Part shown: positions 8,728 to 19,011 of the stretch, in pieces | How positions within the stretch are numbered: the first letter of the stretch is position 1 | Layout: each line of letters begins with the position of its first letter | Origin: Alteromonas sp. BL110 | GTDB taxonomy: Bacteria > Pseudomonadota > Gammaproteobacteria > Enterobacterales > Alteromonadaceae | DNA length: 64,000 nucleotides | Direction of reading: 5' to 3' | Assembly: GCF_003443615.1 (NCBI RefSeq) | Contig: NZ_CP031967.1 | Coordinates: 4,092,001-4,156,000, forward strand | Position numbers and translations under genes: made by a program | Notes under the pieces: model-generated | The model's input: the letters and a program-made list of their open reading frames with translations, nothing else | Database searches by the model: none | What the model was told of the DNA's origin: nothing

Positions 8728-9651
8728 TTAATCAACGCCGAATCCACACTTCTCTGCGGCTTGCTTATAAGCTGACGAAAAGTCCTTACCCATTTTGATA
8801 AAACTTTCACTGGTATAGTGCCAAGGGTCATCGCCGTATGAGTATGTGTCAGTGTTAGACATAAAAGTAGCGCAACTGTCTGACTCAACAAAAAGCTGCT
8901 GCGCTAAATGCACCCTTTCTATGTAAGGCATAATACCCTCGTCGCCCATTTTGGAATCGGTGATTTTGCCAATAACAACAGGTAAATCATCGGTTCTTAA
9001 CGCTGCACGGAATAACTGCATTAAAGAAGTAAGATTATTTAGATATGCATTGGCCGATTCTTCGCTTGCATGGGCATCTGCTTCGCCTTGCATCCAAATA
9101 ACACCCATAGGTTTAAGGGTATCTGATTCACCATCCCCGTCGATATCAGTGAAGGAATAGGCATTGTTAATCGTTTCTAGAGCGTAGTCGTACTGGTTAA
9201 GACCTTTGCCTTCATTAAAATTAGGGTACCAGTTGCTGTAACCCGTATTAAGCGCAAGGCCAGTTCCCCCAACCGCATACTTTATTATAGCAATTTTTTT
9301 GTCTGGATATTGCTGCTGGATTTCTTTGGCAAAGGTTAATTCTGCGCCAAATCTATCAGAAAGCATGTTAGTTTTGCCGAATGATTTAAAACCTGTACCG
9401 TGTCCAGGTTTGAGCTTATCCCACTTACCTACACCGCCGTTGGCTTGATTATCGAAAACACCGTTTCCATGAAAAATCATTACATCCTGCGTCTCTTTAA
9501 AATCTTTTGGTAGATCCGATACATATCCATAGCCATCCATATTAGATTGACCTGCCATAAAAAAAGTCAGGTATTCATCAGCTATAGTTGAGCACGACAA
9601 CAAGGAAATGAAACAGGCTAACGTAGTTTTTTTCATAGAAAATATCTTCAT
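8728..9651 (-). CDS. Secreted SGNH-type carbohydrate esterase (sialate O-acetylesterase-like)
   Basis: A 307-residue exported enzyme. Residues about 6-24 form a signal peptide; LLSC could also be a lipobox. The mature part opens with FMAGQSNMDG, the block I motif of the SASA / CE6 esterase fold with the nucleophile serine, followed by a conserved GGTGL segment, the WMQGEADAH motif (block III), and a C-terminal DPWHYTSE segment carrying the catalytic His. Known relatives remove acetyl groups from sugars such as xylan or sialic acid. It is transcribed alone, towards the receptor locus. A degraded copy of the receptor operator lies 50 bp upstream, so it may be in the same regulon. MKIFSMKK offers two possible starts, neither with a strong ribosome site. 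Confidence 0.85.
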   Translation of the reverse strand: MKIFSMKKTTLACFISLLSCSTIADEYLTFFMAGQSNMDGYGYVSDLPKDFKETQDVMIFHGNGVFDNQANGGVGKWDKLKPGHGTGFKSFGKTNMLSDRFGAELTFAKEIQQQYPDKKIAIIKYAVGGTGLALNTGYSNWYPNFNEGKGLNQYDYALETINNAYSFTDIDGDGESDTLKPMGVIWMQGEADAHASEESANAYLNNLTSLMQLFRAALRTDDLPVVIGKITDSKMGDEGIMPYIERVHLAQQLFVESDSCATFMSNTDTYSYGDDPWHYTSESFIKMGKDFSSAYKQAAEKCGFGVD

Positions 9652-9701
9652 ACTATTTGGTTAACCAAAATAGAGTACTTACAAACGCTATCTTAACAAG
9701 G

Positions 9702-9722
9702 TGAATACGATTGCAAGCAATC
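9702..9722. promoter_or_regulatory. Operator-like palindrome upstream of the esterase gene
   Basis: TGAATACGATTGCA (9702-9715) matches the receptor operator (reverse strand form TGAATACGTATGCA) at 12 of 14 positions, and overlaps a perfect palindrome GATTGCAAGCAATC (9709-9722). The position, about 50-70 bp before the start codon, fits transcription control. Confidence 0.4.
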
Positions 9723-9754
9723 TAAAACGCCGCAAATTTTGATGCAGATATAAA

Positions 9755-9777
9755 AAAGCCCGCCTAAAGCGGGCTTT
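9755..9777 (-). terminator. Rho-independent terminator after sucD
   Basis: Stem AAAGCCCGC / GCGGGCTTT, 5-nt loop, followed on the minus strand by TTT-rich sequence. It closes the sucCD transcript 23 bp after sucD. Confidence 0.88.
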
Positions 9778-9800
9778 CAAACACATTAATAAGCGTTAGC

Positions 9801-10673
9801 TTACCAACCTGTTGTTTCGCGTAGCGCTTTGCCGATTTCAGCAAGTGAGCGTACTGTTTTAACGCCTGCGTCTTCTAGTGCTTTAAATTTCTCATCAGCA
9901 GTACCTTTACCGCCTGCGATGATTGCACCAGCGTGACCCATACGCTTACCTGGAGGAGCAGTAACACCAGCAATGTAAGAAACAACTGGCTTAGTTACGT
10001 TCTCTTTAATGAACGCTGCCGCTTCTTCTTCTGCAGTACCACCGATCTCACCGATCATTACGATAGCTTCAGTTTGAGGGTCGTCTTGGAACATCTGAAG
10101 GATGTCGATGAAGTTTGAACCAGGAATTGGGTCACCACCGATACCAACACAAGTAGACTGGCCGAAACCTTCATCAGTAGTTTGCTTAACCGCTTCGTAC
10201 GTAAGCGTACCAGAGCGAGAAACAATACCTACTTTACCAGGCTTGTGGATGTGACCAGGCATGATACCAATTTTACACTCTCCAGGAGTGATAACACCTG
10301 GGCAGTTTGGACCAATCATGCGAACGCCTTTTGCTTCTACGTATTCTTTAACGTAAAGCATATCTAGCGTTGGAATACCTTCAGTAATACATACGATTAG
10401 CTCGATACCCGCATCTGCAGCTTCAACGATTGAATCTTTACAGAATGGAGCTGGTACGTAGATAACTGTCGCAGTTGCGCCAGTTGCTTCTACCGCTTCG
10501 CGTACAGTATTAAATACTGGAAGACCCAGGTGCTCAGTACCGCCTTTGCCTGGTGTTACACCACCAACCATTTGCGTACCGTAAGCAATTGCTTGCTCAG
10601 AGTGGAAAGTACCCTGACCGCCAGTGAAACCCTGGCAAATTACTTTAGTATCTTTATTAATTAATACAGACAT
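9801..10673 (-). CDS. sucD: Succinyl-CoA synthetase, alpha subunit
   Basis: A 290-residue protein of the standard length. It forms the alpha2beta2 enzyme with SucC and makes succinate, CoA and ATP (or GTP) from succinyl-CoA in the TCA cycle. Visible signatures are the CoA-binding N-terminal Rossmann domain ([13 protein letters not shown]), the IGPNCPGVI motif, the SRSGTLTYE loop and the phosphohistidine segment [17 protein letters not shown]. The start codon overlaps the last base of the sucC stop codon, so the two are translationally coupled. Confidence 0.98.
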   Translation of the reverse strand: MSVLINKDTKVICQGFTGGQGTFHSEQAIAYGTQMVGGVTPGKGGTEHLGLPVFNTVREAVEATGATATVIYVPAPFCKDSIVEAADAGIELIVCITEGIPTLDMLYVKEYVEAKGVRMIGPNCPGVITPGECKIGIMPGHIHKPGKVGIVSRSGTLTYEAVKQTTDEGFGQSTCVGIGGDPIPGSNFIDILQMFQDDPQTEAIVMIGEIGGTAEEEAAAFIKENVTKPVVSYIAGVTAPPGKRMGHAGAIIAGGKGTADEKFKALEDAGVKTVRSLAEIGKALRETTGW

Positions 10674-11839
10674 TATTTGCCCTCCGCTGCAGCAACAACT
10701 TTCTGCGCTGCATCAGTTAGCGATTCAGCAGCAATGATATCAAGACCAGAGTTCGCTAGAACGTCACGGCCAAGCTCTGCATTGGTACCTTCAAGACGTA
10801 CAACTACTGGCACTTCTACACCAACTTCTTTAACTGCACCGATAATACCTTCTGCAATCATGTCACAGCGTACGATACCACCGAAGATATTAACCAATAC
10901 TGCTTTAACGTTGTCATCAGAAAGGATGATTTTAAATGCTTCAGCTACACGCTCTTTAGTCGCGCCGCCACCAACATCTAGGAAGTTAGCAGGCTTGCCA
11001 CCGTGTAGGTTAACGATGTCCATTGTACCCATTGCAAGGCCAGCACCGTTAACCATACAACCTACGTTACCGTCTAGTGCAACATAGTTAAGCTCCCACT
11101 GAGCCGCGTGAGCTTCACGCGCGTCTTCTTGTGAAGGATCTTGCATGTCTTTAAGCTTAGGCTGACGATATAGTGCATTACCATCGATACCAACTTTCGC
11201 GTCAAGGCAGTGTAGGTTACCGTCAGTTTTGATAACTAGCGGGTTAATCTCGATAAGCGCAACGTCAAGCTCTTCAAACATCTTGGCTAGGCCAAGGAAG
11301 ATTTGAGTGAATTGCTTAATTTGAACGCCAGAAAGACCAAGAGCAAACGCCATTTCACGTGCTTGGTAAGGCTGAGGACCTACAATTGGGTCGATTTCAG
11401 CTTTAAGGATTTTCTCTGGAGTCTCTTCTGCAACAGTTTCAATCTCAACGCCACCTTCAGTAGATGCCATAAATACAACGCGACGGGTTGTACGGTCAAC
11501 TACTGCACCAAGGTAAAGCTCGTTAGCGATATCTGTGCACGATTCAACTAGGATTTTGCTCACAGGCTGACCATTTTCGTCAGTCTGGAAAGTCACCAAA
11601 TTTTTGCCTAGCCAGTTTTCCGCAAAAGCGCGAATGTCGTCTTTGTTTTTAACTAGCTTTACACCGCCAGCTTTACCGCGACCGCCCGCGTGTACCTGAC
11701 ACTTAACTACCCACTCTTCACCGCCGATGCGGTCAGCCGCTTCTACAGCACCTTGAGCAGTGTCTGCTGCGTATCCTTCAGAAACAGGCAAGCCGTATTC
11801 TTTGAATAGCTGCTTACCTTGGTATTCATGCAAATTCAT
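10673..11839 (-). CDS. sucC: Succinyl-CoA synthetase, beta subunit
   Basis: A 388-residue ATP-grasp protein, the same length as E. coli SucC. It begins [16 protein letters not shown] and shows the nucleotide-binding [16 protein letters not shown] segment and the C-terminal GGIVRCD phosphate loop. It pairs with SucD, whose gene overlaps its stop by one base. The gene is separated from sucB by 153 bp that contain two hairpins, so sucCD can be transcribed separately from, or at a lower level than, sucAB. A GGATAG ribosome site precedes the start. Confidence 0.98.
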   Translation of the reverse strand: MNLHEYQGKQLFKEYGLPVSEGYAADTAQGAVEAADRIGGEEWVVKCQVHAGGRGKAGGVKLVKNKDDIRAFAENWLGKNLVTFQTDENGQPVSKILVESCTDIANELYLGAVVDRTTRRVVFMASTEGGVEIETVAEETPEKILKAEIDPIVGPQPYQAREMAFALGLSGVQIKQFTQIFLGLAKMFEELDVALIEINPLVIKTDGNLHCLDAKVGIDGNALYRQPKLKDMQDPSQEDAREAHAAQWELNYVALDGNVGCMVNGAGLAMGTMDIVNLHGGKPANFLDVGGGATKERVAEAFKIILSDDNVKAVLVNIFGGIVRCDMIAEGIIGAVKEVGVEVPVVVRLEGTNAELGRDVLANSGLDIIAAESLTDAAQKVVAAAEGK

Positions 11840-11870
11840 GGTGTTTCTATCCGATTTTTTTATGAGACAA

Positions 11871-11888
11871 AAGTCGCAAATGCGACTT
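11871..11888 (-). other. Hairpin in the sucC leader
   Basis: Perfect palindrome AAGTCGCA / TGCGACTT with a 2-nt loop, followed on the minus strand by TTTGTC. It may be a weak terminator or an mRNA stability element between sucB and sucC. Confidence 0.5.
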
Positions 11889-11929
11889 GATTAGTTTGAC
11901 TGATATTATAGGGCAAATATCAGCGTTGC

Positions 11930-11969
11930 GTTAGGCGCTAAGCAAGCATACACAAGCTTAACGCCTAAC
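11930..11969 (-). other. Large hairpin in the sucB-sucC spacer
   Basis: 14-bp arms GTTAGGCGCTAAGC and GCTTAACGCCTAAC, complementary at 13 of 14 positions, with a 12-nt loop. No T-run follows on the minus strand. It looks like an mRNA stability or processing stem-loop in the spacer between sucB and sucC. Confidence 0.55.
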
Positions 11970-11992
11970 CACAATTCCGTGAGACGAAAGTC

Positions 11993-13507
11993 TTAAACGT
12001 CTAGTAGTAGACGTGTTGGATCTTCAAGCATCTCTTTAACGGTTACCAAGAACCCTACTGATTCTTTACCATCGATAATACGGTGGTCATAAGAAAGCGC
12101 TAGGTACATCATTGGTAGAATTTCTACCTTACCATTAACTGCCATTGGGCGGTCTTGGATTTTATGCATACCAAGAATTGCACTTTGTGGCGGGTTAATG
12201 ATTGGTGTAGACATTAGTGAACCAAACACACCACCGTTGGTGATTGTGAAGTTACCACCTTGTAGTTCAGCCAATGACAGCTTACCGTCACGACCTTTAA
12301 GTGCTAGTTCTTTAATTCCTTTCTCAACACCAGCCATGCCTAGTGTATCAGTATCTTTAAGTACTGGAGTCACAAGGCCGCGAGGTGTAGATACAGCAAT
12401 AGATACGTCGAAGTAGTTGTGATAAACAATGTCATCACCGTCGATAGACGCGTTAACTTCAGGGAAACGCTTAAGTGCTTCAGTTACCGCTTTCACGTAG
12501 AAAGACATGAAGCCAAGACGAATACCGTGACGCTTCTCGAAGCTTTCTTGATACTGTTTACGAAGATCCATGATTGGCTTCATGTTTACTTCGTTAAACG
12601 TTGTAAGCATTGCCGTAGAGTTTTTCGCTTCAAGAAGGCGGTTAGCAATCGTCTTACGAAGACGTGTCATAGGAACACGCTTCTCGGTACGATTGCCTGT
12701 TGGCAATTCTGCTGGAGCAGACTCAGAAGCAGAAGGCGCAGCCTTAGCAGAGCTATCACCGCCCTTAAGGTACTTTTCTACATCTTCTTTAGTGATACGG
12801 CCATTTTTACCTGTGCCTTTCACCTTAGCTGCATCTACGCCTTTTTCAGCAAGTAGACGGCGTACTGACGGGCTAAGTGCATCGCTGCTTTCGTCGTCAT
12901 CACTGTCATTACTTTCGCTTGATGCTGAAGCAGAAGCGCCACTTGCAGCACCTTCTACAAACTTAGCAATAACTTCTTCAGCGGTTACAGTTGCACCTTC
13001 TTCTGCAATAATTTCTGCAAGTGAACCGTCTGCAGGAGCAACAACTTCAAGTACTACTTTATCAGTTTCGATATCAACCAGGTTCTGGTCACGAGAAACT
13101 GCTTCGCCTACGGCTACGTGCCACGTTGCAATTGTCGCATCAGCTACAGATTCAGGAAGAACAGGAACCTTAACATCTGAAGTTTTACCAGACGCAGCCG
13201 GTGCAGATTCAGACTTTGACTCTTCTTTAGATTCACTGTCAGCTTTTGGCGCAGAAGAAGCGGCAGCTCCTCCCTTCTCTAGTTTAGCAATAACTTGCTC
13301 GCCTAAAACTGTTGCACCCTCTTCGTTTAGGATCTCACCAATTGTACCGTCCGCTGGCGCCACAACTTCTAAAACTACTTTATCAGTTTCGATATCAACC
13401 AGGTTCTGGTCTCGTTTAACTGCGTCACCGGCCTTTACGTGCCAGGTTGCAATGGTGGCATCGGCAACTGACTCAGGTAGAACCGGAACTTTTATCTCAA
13501 TTGTCAT
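11993..13507 (-). CDS. sucB: 2-oxoglutarate dehydrogenase E2 (dihydrolipoyl succinyltransferase), two lipoyl domains
   Basis: A 504-residue E2 core protein of the 2-oxoglutarate dehydrogenase complex; it transfers succinyl groups from E1 to CoA. Two lipoyl domains are visible (residues about 3-76 and 110-183), each with the lipoylated lysine in ETDKVVLEV (Lys43 and Lys150). Ala/Ser/Glu-rich flexible linkers follow each. The E1/E3-binding domain is at about 215-252 ([14 protein letters not shown]) and the catalytic acyltransferase domain runs to the end, with the catalytic His475 and Asp479 in [11 protein letters not shown]. coli SucB has a single lipoyl domain and about 405 residues, so this protein is about 100 residues longer. 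The gene follows sucA by 9 bp, with an AAGGAACAG ribosome site. No lpd gene lies here. Confidence 0.97.
   Translation of the reverse strand: MTIEIKVPVLPESVADATIATWHVKAGDAVKRDQNLVDIETDKVVLEVVAPADGTIGEILNEEGATVLGEQVIAKLEKGGAAASSAPKADSESKEESKSESAPAASGKTSDVKVPVLPESVADATIATWHVAVGEAVSRDQNLVDIETDKVVLEVVAPADGSLAEIIAEEGATVTAEEVIAKFVEGAASGASASASSESNDSDDDESSDALSPSVRRLLAEKGVDAAKVKGTGKNGRITKEDVEKYLKGGDSSAKAAPSASESAPAELPTGNRTEKRVPMTRLRKTIANRLLEAKNSTAMLTTFNEVNMKPIMDLRKQYQESFEKRHGIRLGFMSFYVKAVTEALKRFPEVNASIDGDDIVYHNYFDVSIAVSTPRGLVTPVLKDTDTLGMAGVEKGIKELALKGRDGKLSLAELQGGNFTITNGGVFGSLMSTPIINPPQSAILGMHKIQDRPMAVNGKVEILPMMYLALSYDHRIIDGKESVGFLVTVKEMLEDPTRLLLDV
13053..13411 (-). repeat. Direct repeat within sucB encoding the duplicated lipoyl domain
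   Basis: A 38-bp identical segment occurs at 13053-13090 and 13374-13411, 321 bp (107 codons) apart. Similarity continues on both sides. It marks the in-frame duplication of the lipoyl-domain coding unit. Confidence 0.85.
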
Positions 13508-13516
13508 TACTGTTCC

Positions 13517-16336
13517 TTATTTAATTGTGAGTGCGTTTTCAACCAGGGCTTTCTGTTGCTGGTTGTGAACGGATACATAACCTACTGCAGGTGACGAGGA
13601 TGCATCACGACCTGCATATGTTAATTTTGCACCATCTGGAATCGCTTGCCAGAAGTGGTGTTGGCTACAGTACCAAGCGCCTTGGTTTTGAGGCTCTTCT
13701 TGACACCAAACCCAATCTTTTACGTGGCTGTATTGTGCCACAACTTTAGCGCATTCTTCTTGTGGGAATGGGTAAAGTTGCTCCAAACGAACGATTGCAA
13801 CGTCTGTTTGCTCATTTTTACGGCGTTGGTCTAACAAATCGTAGTAAACCTTACCTGAACACATGACAACGCGTTTAACGTTCTTAGGATCGATATCGTC
13901 AATTTCACCAATGACATTATGGAATTTACCTTCCGCTAGTTCTTCCAACGAAGATACAGCCATTGGATGACGTAATAATGACTTGGGCGACATCACGATA
14001 AGTGGTTTGCGCATTGGGCGAACTACTTGGCGACGAAGCATGTTGTAAACTTGTGCCGGTGTTGAAGGTACACATACTTGCCAGTTGTGATCAGCACACA
14101 TTTGCAGGAAACGCTCTAGGCGTGCTGAGCTATGCTCTGGGCCTTGACCTTCATAGCCATGTGGAAGTAATACAGTTAAGCCACATAAGCGGCCCCACTT
14201 AGCTTCACCTGAGCTTAGGAATTGGTCGAATACAACTTGCGCACCATTAGCAAAATCACCGAATTGCGCTTCCCAGATTGTTAAGCACGTAGGCTCTGCA
14301 GTGGCGTAACCATATTCAAATGCCATAACCGCTTCTTCAGAAAGAACAGAATCGTAAATTTCGATTTCACCCTGCCCTTCTCGAATATGCTGTAGAGGCA
14401 TATAAGTAGAAGCATCAGTTTGGTTGTGAAGCACAGCATGGCGATGGAAGAAGGTACCGCGACCAGAGTCTTGACCAGTAATGCGAATGTCTTCGCCAGC
14501 GTCAACAATTGTGGCATAAGCTAAGTTCTCAGCCATACCCCAATCAAGCTTCTTCTCGCCAGCTACCATGGCCTTACGGTCTTGGTAAAGCTTGTTAACA
14601 CGAGATTGTAGCTTGTGACCTTCAGGAATTGTCGTTATTGACTCGCCAAGTTCTTTAAGCTTCTCAACCGAAAGTGCACCGTCGTATGGTGTATCCCAGT
14701 CGTGACCAAGATACGGAGACCAATCTACACTGTGCTCAGTCATTGGACGCCACTCTTCAACGACGCATGCGCCGTGATCTAGTGCTTCACGGTATTCTTC
14801 TAGGTAGCGATCTGCGTCACGTTGTTCAATAACACCTTCAGCTATAAGCTGGTCAGCATAAAGAACACGTGGCACCGGGTGTTTTTTAATTTTTTGGTAC
14901 ATCAACGGCTGCGTGGCATTAGGCTCATCCGCTTCGTTGTGACCATGACGACGGTAACAAACTAGGTCAATTACCACGTCTTTCTTAAACTTATTACGGT
15001 ATTCAAGCGCAAGCTGTGTAACAAAGGCGACCGCTTCTGGGTCGTCAGAGTTCACGTGAAAAATTGGCGCCTGTACCATTTTAGCGATATCAGTACAGTA
15101 TTGCGTTGAACGAGTGTCTTCCGTTTTCGATGTAGTAAAACCGACCTGGTTGTTAACCACAATACGTACGGTACCGCCTACAGCAAAGCCACGGGTTTGC
15201 GACATGTTGAAGGTTTCTTGAACTACACCCTGACCGGCAATCGCTGAGTCGCCGTGAATAGTAATAGGAAGTACGGTATTAGTATCGTCGTTGCGGCGAG
15301 CAAGACGCGCACGTACTGACCCCATTACTACTGGGTTAACAATTTCAAGGTGAGACGGGTTAAATGCTAGCGCTAAGTGAACGTTACCACCAGGCGTTGC
15401 AAAATCTGAAGAGAAACCTGCGTGATATTTAACGTCACCCGCACCTAGCGAGTCATCGTGCTTACCAGAGAATTCATCAAACAGTACCGATGGATTTTTA
15501 CCCAAAACGTTAACCAGCACGTTCAAACGACCGCGGTGAGCCATGCCAATAACAACTTCTTTGGTACCTGCTGTGCCCGCCTTGGTGATGAGGCCTTTAA
15601 GCATAGGAATTAGTGCGTCACCACCTTCTAATGAGAAACGCTTTGCACCCGGGAATTTAGACCCCAAGTATTTTTCCATACCATCAGCTGCGGTTAGACC
15701 TTTAAGAATGCCTAGTTTCTCATCGCGAGAAATTTCAGGCTTTGCTTGAACAGATTCGATTTTCTGTTGTAACCAACGCTTTTGTTCTGTATCGGTAATG
15801 TGCATGTACTCTGCACCGATAGAACCGCAGTAAGTGCGGTTAAGCGATTTGAACAGTTCACCTAGTGGCATAGAGTCTTTGCCAATGGCATAAGAACCTA
15901 CATTAAATACTGAATCGAAATCTTTTTCAGAAAGACTATGGTGAGAAAGTTCTAGATCGCGCACACGCTCTTGTTGCCATAGACCGAGTGGGTCTAAGTT
16001 TGCGTGTTGATGACCGCGGAAGCGGAATGCATTAATTAATTGAAGAACTTTAACTTGCCTATCGTCTGACACATTCGCAGAAGGCACGGACGGACTAGAC
16101 ATGCGGGCTGTAGGCCCTAACGCAGCAAGTTGCCTAAATTGATTTTTGATAGTTGTATGATTCGTTTCTAACTCTACGCCATCGACTTTGGGGAGGTTAT
16201 CGAAGATTTGTCGCCAATTTTCAGAGACGCTTTGAGGGTCTTCTAAATAGGTTTCATACAACTCTTCAACATAGGCAGCGTTGGCACCTGCCATGTGCGA
16301 GGAATCCCACCACGCTTTCATCACGCTTTCTTGCAT
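13517..16336 (-). CDS. sucA: 2-oxoglutarate dehydrogenase E1 component
   Basis: A 939-residue thiamine-diphosphate enzyme, near the E. coli length of 933. It decarboxylates 2-oxoglutarate and passes the succinyl group to the lipoyl arms of SucB. The N-terminus MQESVMKAWWDSS is the characteristic E2-binding start. The ThDP motif region includes IHGDSAIAGQGVVQET and NNQVGFTT; HRGRLNVL and the C-terminal transketolase-like pyrimidine and C-terminal domains (LPHGYEGQGPEHSSARLERFLQ) are all present. It is the first gene of the sucAB unit. A terminator separates it from sdhB, so it must have its own promoter in 16337-16439. Confidence 0.98.
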   Translation of the reverse strand: MQESVMKAWWDSSHMAGANAAYVEELYETYLEDPQSVSENWRQIFDNLPKVDGVELETNHTTIKNQFRQLAALGPTARMSSPSVPSANVSDDRQVKVLQLINAFRFRGHQHANLDPLGLWQQERVRDLELSHHSLSEKDFDSVFNVGSYAIGKDSMPLGELFKSLNRTYCGSIGAEYMHITDTEQKRWLQQKIESVQAKPEISRDEKLGILKGLTAADGMEKYLGSKFPGAKRFSLEGGDALIPMLKGLITKAGTAGTKEVVIGMAHRGRLNVLVNVLGKNPSVLFDEFSGKHDDSLGAGDVKYHAGFSSDFATPGGNVHLALAFNPSHLEIVNPVVMGSVRARLARRNDDTNTVLPITIHGDSAIAGQGVVQETFNMSQTRGFAVGGTVRIVVNNQVGFTTSKTEDTRSTQYCTDIAKMVQAPIFHVNSDDPEAVAFVTQLALEYRNKFKKDVVIDLVCYRRHGHNEADEPNATQPLMYQKIKKHPVPRVLYADQLIAEGVIEQRDADRYLEEYREALDHGACVVEEWRPMTEHSVDWSPYLGHDWDTPYDGALSVEKLKELGESITTIPEGHKLQSRVNKLYQDRKAMVAGEKKLDWGMAENLAYATIVDAGEDIRITGQDSGRGTFFHRHAVLHNQTDASTYMPLQHIREGQGEIEIYDSVLSEEAVMAFEYGYATAEPTCLTIWEAQFGDFANGAQVVFDQFLSSGEAKWGRLCGLTVLLPHGYEGQGPEHSSARLERFLQMCADHNWQVCVPSTPAQVYNMLRRQVVRPMRKPLIVMSPKSLLRHPMAVSSLEELAEGKFHNVIGEIDDIDPKNVKRVVMCSGKVYYDLLDQRRKNEQTDVAIVRLEQLYPFPQEECAKVVAQYSHVKDWVWCQEEPQNQGAWYCSQHHFWQAIPDGAKLTYAGRDASSSPAVGYVSVHNQQQKALVENALTIK

Positions 16337-16439
16337 TTAATTTGCCTTGCTACGTTTTATAAAATCTAGTTAACAATCAATATGTATTATAAGGTTATTC
16401 TCAGCATAACCAAGTGTTATAACAGCGAATATATAAAAA

Positions 16440-16466
16440 AATAGCCATCCTTGTGGGATGGCTATT
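16440..16466 (-). terminator. Rho-independent terminator after sdhB
   Basis: Stem AATAGCCATCC / GGATGGCTATT with a 5-nt loop, followed on the minus strand by seven T residues. It closes the sdhCDAB transcript and insulates sucA. Confidence 0.9.
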
Positions 16467-16512
16467 TAGAGCATCACTTTCTGTAACTATAGGAAGTTAT
16501 CAGAATATAGTA

Positions 16513-17223
16513 CTAAACAGCCCGTTGTAAAAGCATAGACTTAATTTGGCCTATGGCTTTTGTTGGGTTTAAGCCCTTAGGACATACACTCACACAGTTC
16601 ATGATACCGTGACAGCGGAATACGCTGAACGCATCATCAAGGTCGTTAAGACGCTCTTCAGTCGCTGTATCACGGCTATCGATAAGAAAACGATAAGCGT
16701 GAAGCAAACCAGCAGGACCGATGAACTTGTCTGGATTCCACCAAAACGAAGGGCATGACGTTGAACAACATGCACAAAGAATACACTCGTACAGACCATC
16801 AAGTTTTGCACGTTCCTCAGGCGACTGTAAGTGCTCGCGCGCTGGCGGCTGCTTGCTATCGTTGATTAAGAACGGCTTAATCTTTTCGTACTGTGTATAG
16901 AACTGCGTCATATCAACAACAAGGTCACGTACAACAGGTAGACCTGGAAGTGGACGAACTACTATTTTACCTTTGCCCAGTGCAGATAGAGGGGTAATAC
17001 ATGCAAGGCCATTTTTGCCGTTCATGTTTACACCGTCTGAACCACATACACCTTCACGGCAAGAGCGACGGAAAGAAAGCGTCGGATCCTGCTCTTTAAG
17101 TGCAAGTAGCGCGTCTAGCACCATCATGTCTTGACCTTCCTCTACTTCTAGAGTGTAGTCTTGCATGCGAGGCTTCGCATCTACTTCAGGGTTATAACGA
17201 TAAATCGAAAAAGTTAATTGCAT
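16513..17223 (-). CDS. sdhB: Succinate dehydrogenase iron-sulfur subunit
   Basis: A 236-residue protein that carries electrons from SdhA to the quinone site. The cluster ligands match the E. coli layout: Cys55, Cys60 and Cys75 for the [2Fe-2S] cluster, CILCACCSTSCP (147-158) and CHGIMNCVSVCP (204-215) for the [4Fe-4S] and [3Fe-4S] clusters. It lies 14 bp downstream of sdhA in the sdhCDAB operon and ends just before a strong terminator. Confidence 0.98.
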   Translation of the reverse strand: MQLTFSIYRYNPEVDAKPRMQDYTLEVEEGQDMMVLDALLALKEQDPTLSFRRSCREGVCGSDGVNMNGKNGLACITPLSALGKGKIVVRPLPGLPVVRDLVVDMTQFYTQYEKIKPFLINDSKQPPAREHLQSPEERAKLDGLYECILCACCSTSCPSFWWNPDKFIGPAGLLHAYRFLIDSRDTATEERLNDLDDAFSVFRCHGIMNCVSVCPKGLNPTKAIGQIKSMLLQRAV

Positions 17224-17237
17224 GATCGTTGCCTCTC

Positions 17238-19010
17238 TTAATATGAACGCACTTTAGGCGGGAATGCTTCCCTAAGCTTAGGCGCCATATTCACTTCACG
17301 TTTAAGCATTTTATCAGTGTTCGGATCGTAGATGCTGTGGCATAACCAGTTATCATCATCACGTTCCGGGAAGTCGAAGCGGCTGTGAGCACCACGACTT
17401 TCCGTTCTGAAGTTCGCTGCTACTGCTGTGCTGTACGCAGTTTCCATTAGGTTATCAAGCTCTAAACATTCAATACGTTGAGTGTTGAAGTCTGAACTCT
17501 TATCGTCAAGGCGTGCATGCTTAAGACGCTCACGAATTTCGCTAAGCTCCTTAAGACCTTCCGCCATGGCTTCACCTTCACGGAATACTGAGAAGTTAAG
17601 CTGCATGCATTCTTGCAAGTCTTTCTTAATTTGAACAGGGTCTTCGCCCTTTCCTTTCTCTGAATTTTCCCATCGGTTGAAACGTGTCATCGAGGCTTCT
17701 AGGTCAGACTCAGACGCGTCGCGTGTTGGTGCCATTTCAGATAATGTCTTACCAAGGTGTAAACCAGTCGCACGACCGAACACAACAAGGTCAAGTAGTG
17801 AGTTACCGCCAAGGCGGTTAGCACCGTGTACGGATACACATGCAATTTCACCACATGCAAATAGACCGTTAACTACCTTGTCATTACCGTTTTCATCAAC
17901 CGTTAGACATTGGCCATCAACGTTTGTAGGAATACCACCCATCATGTAGTGACAAGTAGGAATTACTGGAATCGGCTCTTTAACTGGGTCAACGTGTGCG
18001 AATGTACGAGATAATTCAAGAATACCTGGCAGACGAGATTCAAGAACGTCTTTACCAAGGTGGTCAAGCTTAAGCTTAATGTGCGTACCCCAAGGGCCTT
18101 CACAACCACGACCTTCACGAATTTCAGTCATCATTGAACGTGCAACAACGTCACGACCTGCTAGGTCTTTCGCGTTTGGAGCATAACGTTCCATGAAGCG
18201 TTCGCCGTCTTTATTTAGAAGGTAACCACCTTCACCGCGACAACCTTCTGTTACCAATGTACCTGCGCCAGCAATACCCGTTGGGTGGAACTGCCACATT
18301 TCCATGTCCTGAACCGCTACACCTGCACGTAGTGCCATACCAACACCATCACCGGTATTGATGTGCGCGTTTGTCGTTGAAGCATAGATACGACCCGCAC
18401 CACCAGTTGCAAGAACGACGGCGCGCGACTTAAAGTAAACGACTTCGCCAGTTTCGATGTCGATTGCAGTACAACCTACAACGTCACCGTCTTGGTTTTT
18501 CACTAAGTCCAGTGCGTACCACTCAGAGAATACCTTTGTCTTGTTCTTTACGTTTTGTTGGTAAAGAAGGTGAAGAAGCGCGTGACCAGTACGGTCAGCT
18601 GCAGCTGCTGTACGTGCGCCCTGCTCGCCACCGAAGTTTCTTGACTGACCACCGAAAGGACGTTGGTAAATTTTACCATTCTCGAAACGAGAAAAAGGTA
18701 GGCCCATGTTCTCCATTTCGATAATAGCTTCTGGACCGGTTTTACACATGTACTCGATAGCGTCTTGGTCGCCGATATAATCTGACCCCTTTACGGTGTC
18801 ATACATGTGCCATTCCCAGTTGTCTTCGTGTGAATTACCTAGTGCTACGGTAATACCACCCTGTGCAGACACAGTATGAGAACGGGTTGGAAATACTTTA
18901 GACAACAGTGCGCATGATTTACCAGATTCTGAAATCTGTAGTGCTGCGCGCATACCTGCACCACCTGCACCAATTACAACTGCATCAAACTCGTGAACGG
19001 GTAAACTCAT
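17238..19010 (-). CDS. sdhA: Succinate dehydrogenase flavoprotein subunit
   Basis: A 590-residue flavoprotein, close to the E. coli length of 588. The start is placed at [14 protein letters not shown] because GGAG lies 6 nt upstream; a frame extension of 10 codons exists but has no family support. The FAD-binding GAGGAG motif and the covalent FAD histidine (His45 in [10 protein letters not shown]) are present, as are the substrate-site segments HPTG and RGEGGYLLN and the [16 protein letters not shown] motif. It oxidises succinate to fumarate on the cytoplasmic face of the inner membrane. It follows sdhD by one base. Confidence 0.98.
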   Translation of the reverse strand: MSLPVHEFDAVVIGAGGAGMRAALQISESGKSCALLSKVFPTRSHTVSAQGGITVALGNSHEDNWEWHMYDTVKGSDYIGDQDAIEYMCKTGPEAIIEMENMGLPFSRFENGKIYQRPFGGQSRNFGGEQGARTAAAADRTGHALLHLLYQQNVKNKTKVFSEWYALDLVKNQDGDVVGCTAIDIETGEVVYFKSRAVVLATGGAGRIYASTTNAHINTGDGVGMALRAGVAVQDMEMWQFHPTGIAGAGTLVTEGCRGEGGYLLNKDGERFMERYAPNAKDLAGRDVVARSMMTEIREGRGCEGPWGTHIKLKLDHLGKDVLESRLPGILELSRTFAHVDPVKEPIPVIPTCHYMMGGIPTNVDGQCLTVDENGNDKVVNGLFACGEIACVSVHGANRLGGNSLLDLVVFGRATGLHLGKTLSEMAPTRDASESDLEASMTRFNRWENSEKGKGEDPVQIKKDLQECMQLNFSVFREGEAMAEGLKELSEIRERLKHARLDDKSSDFNTQRIECLELDNLMETAYSTAVAANFRTESRGAHSRFDFPERDDDNWLCHSIYDPNTDKMLKREVNMAPKLREAFPPKVRSY

Positions 19011-19011
19011 T

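Noticed and set aside
11930-11969. GTTAGGC ... GCCTAAC pair in the sucB-sucC spacer as a possible attC site
   Set aside because: The two boxes are in the opposite order to an attC site (which has RYYYAAC first and GTTRRRY last), and they sit within a conserved core operon. A plain hairpin explains them.
12570-13568. Long open frame (332 codons) on the plus strand opposite sucB
   Set aside because: It is antisense to a well-conserved gene, is Ala/Ser/Thr-rich from the reversed codon pattern of the lipoyl repeats, and has no ribosome site or family match.
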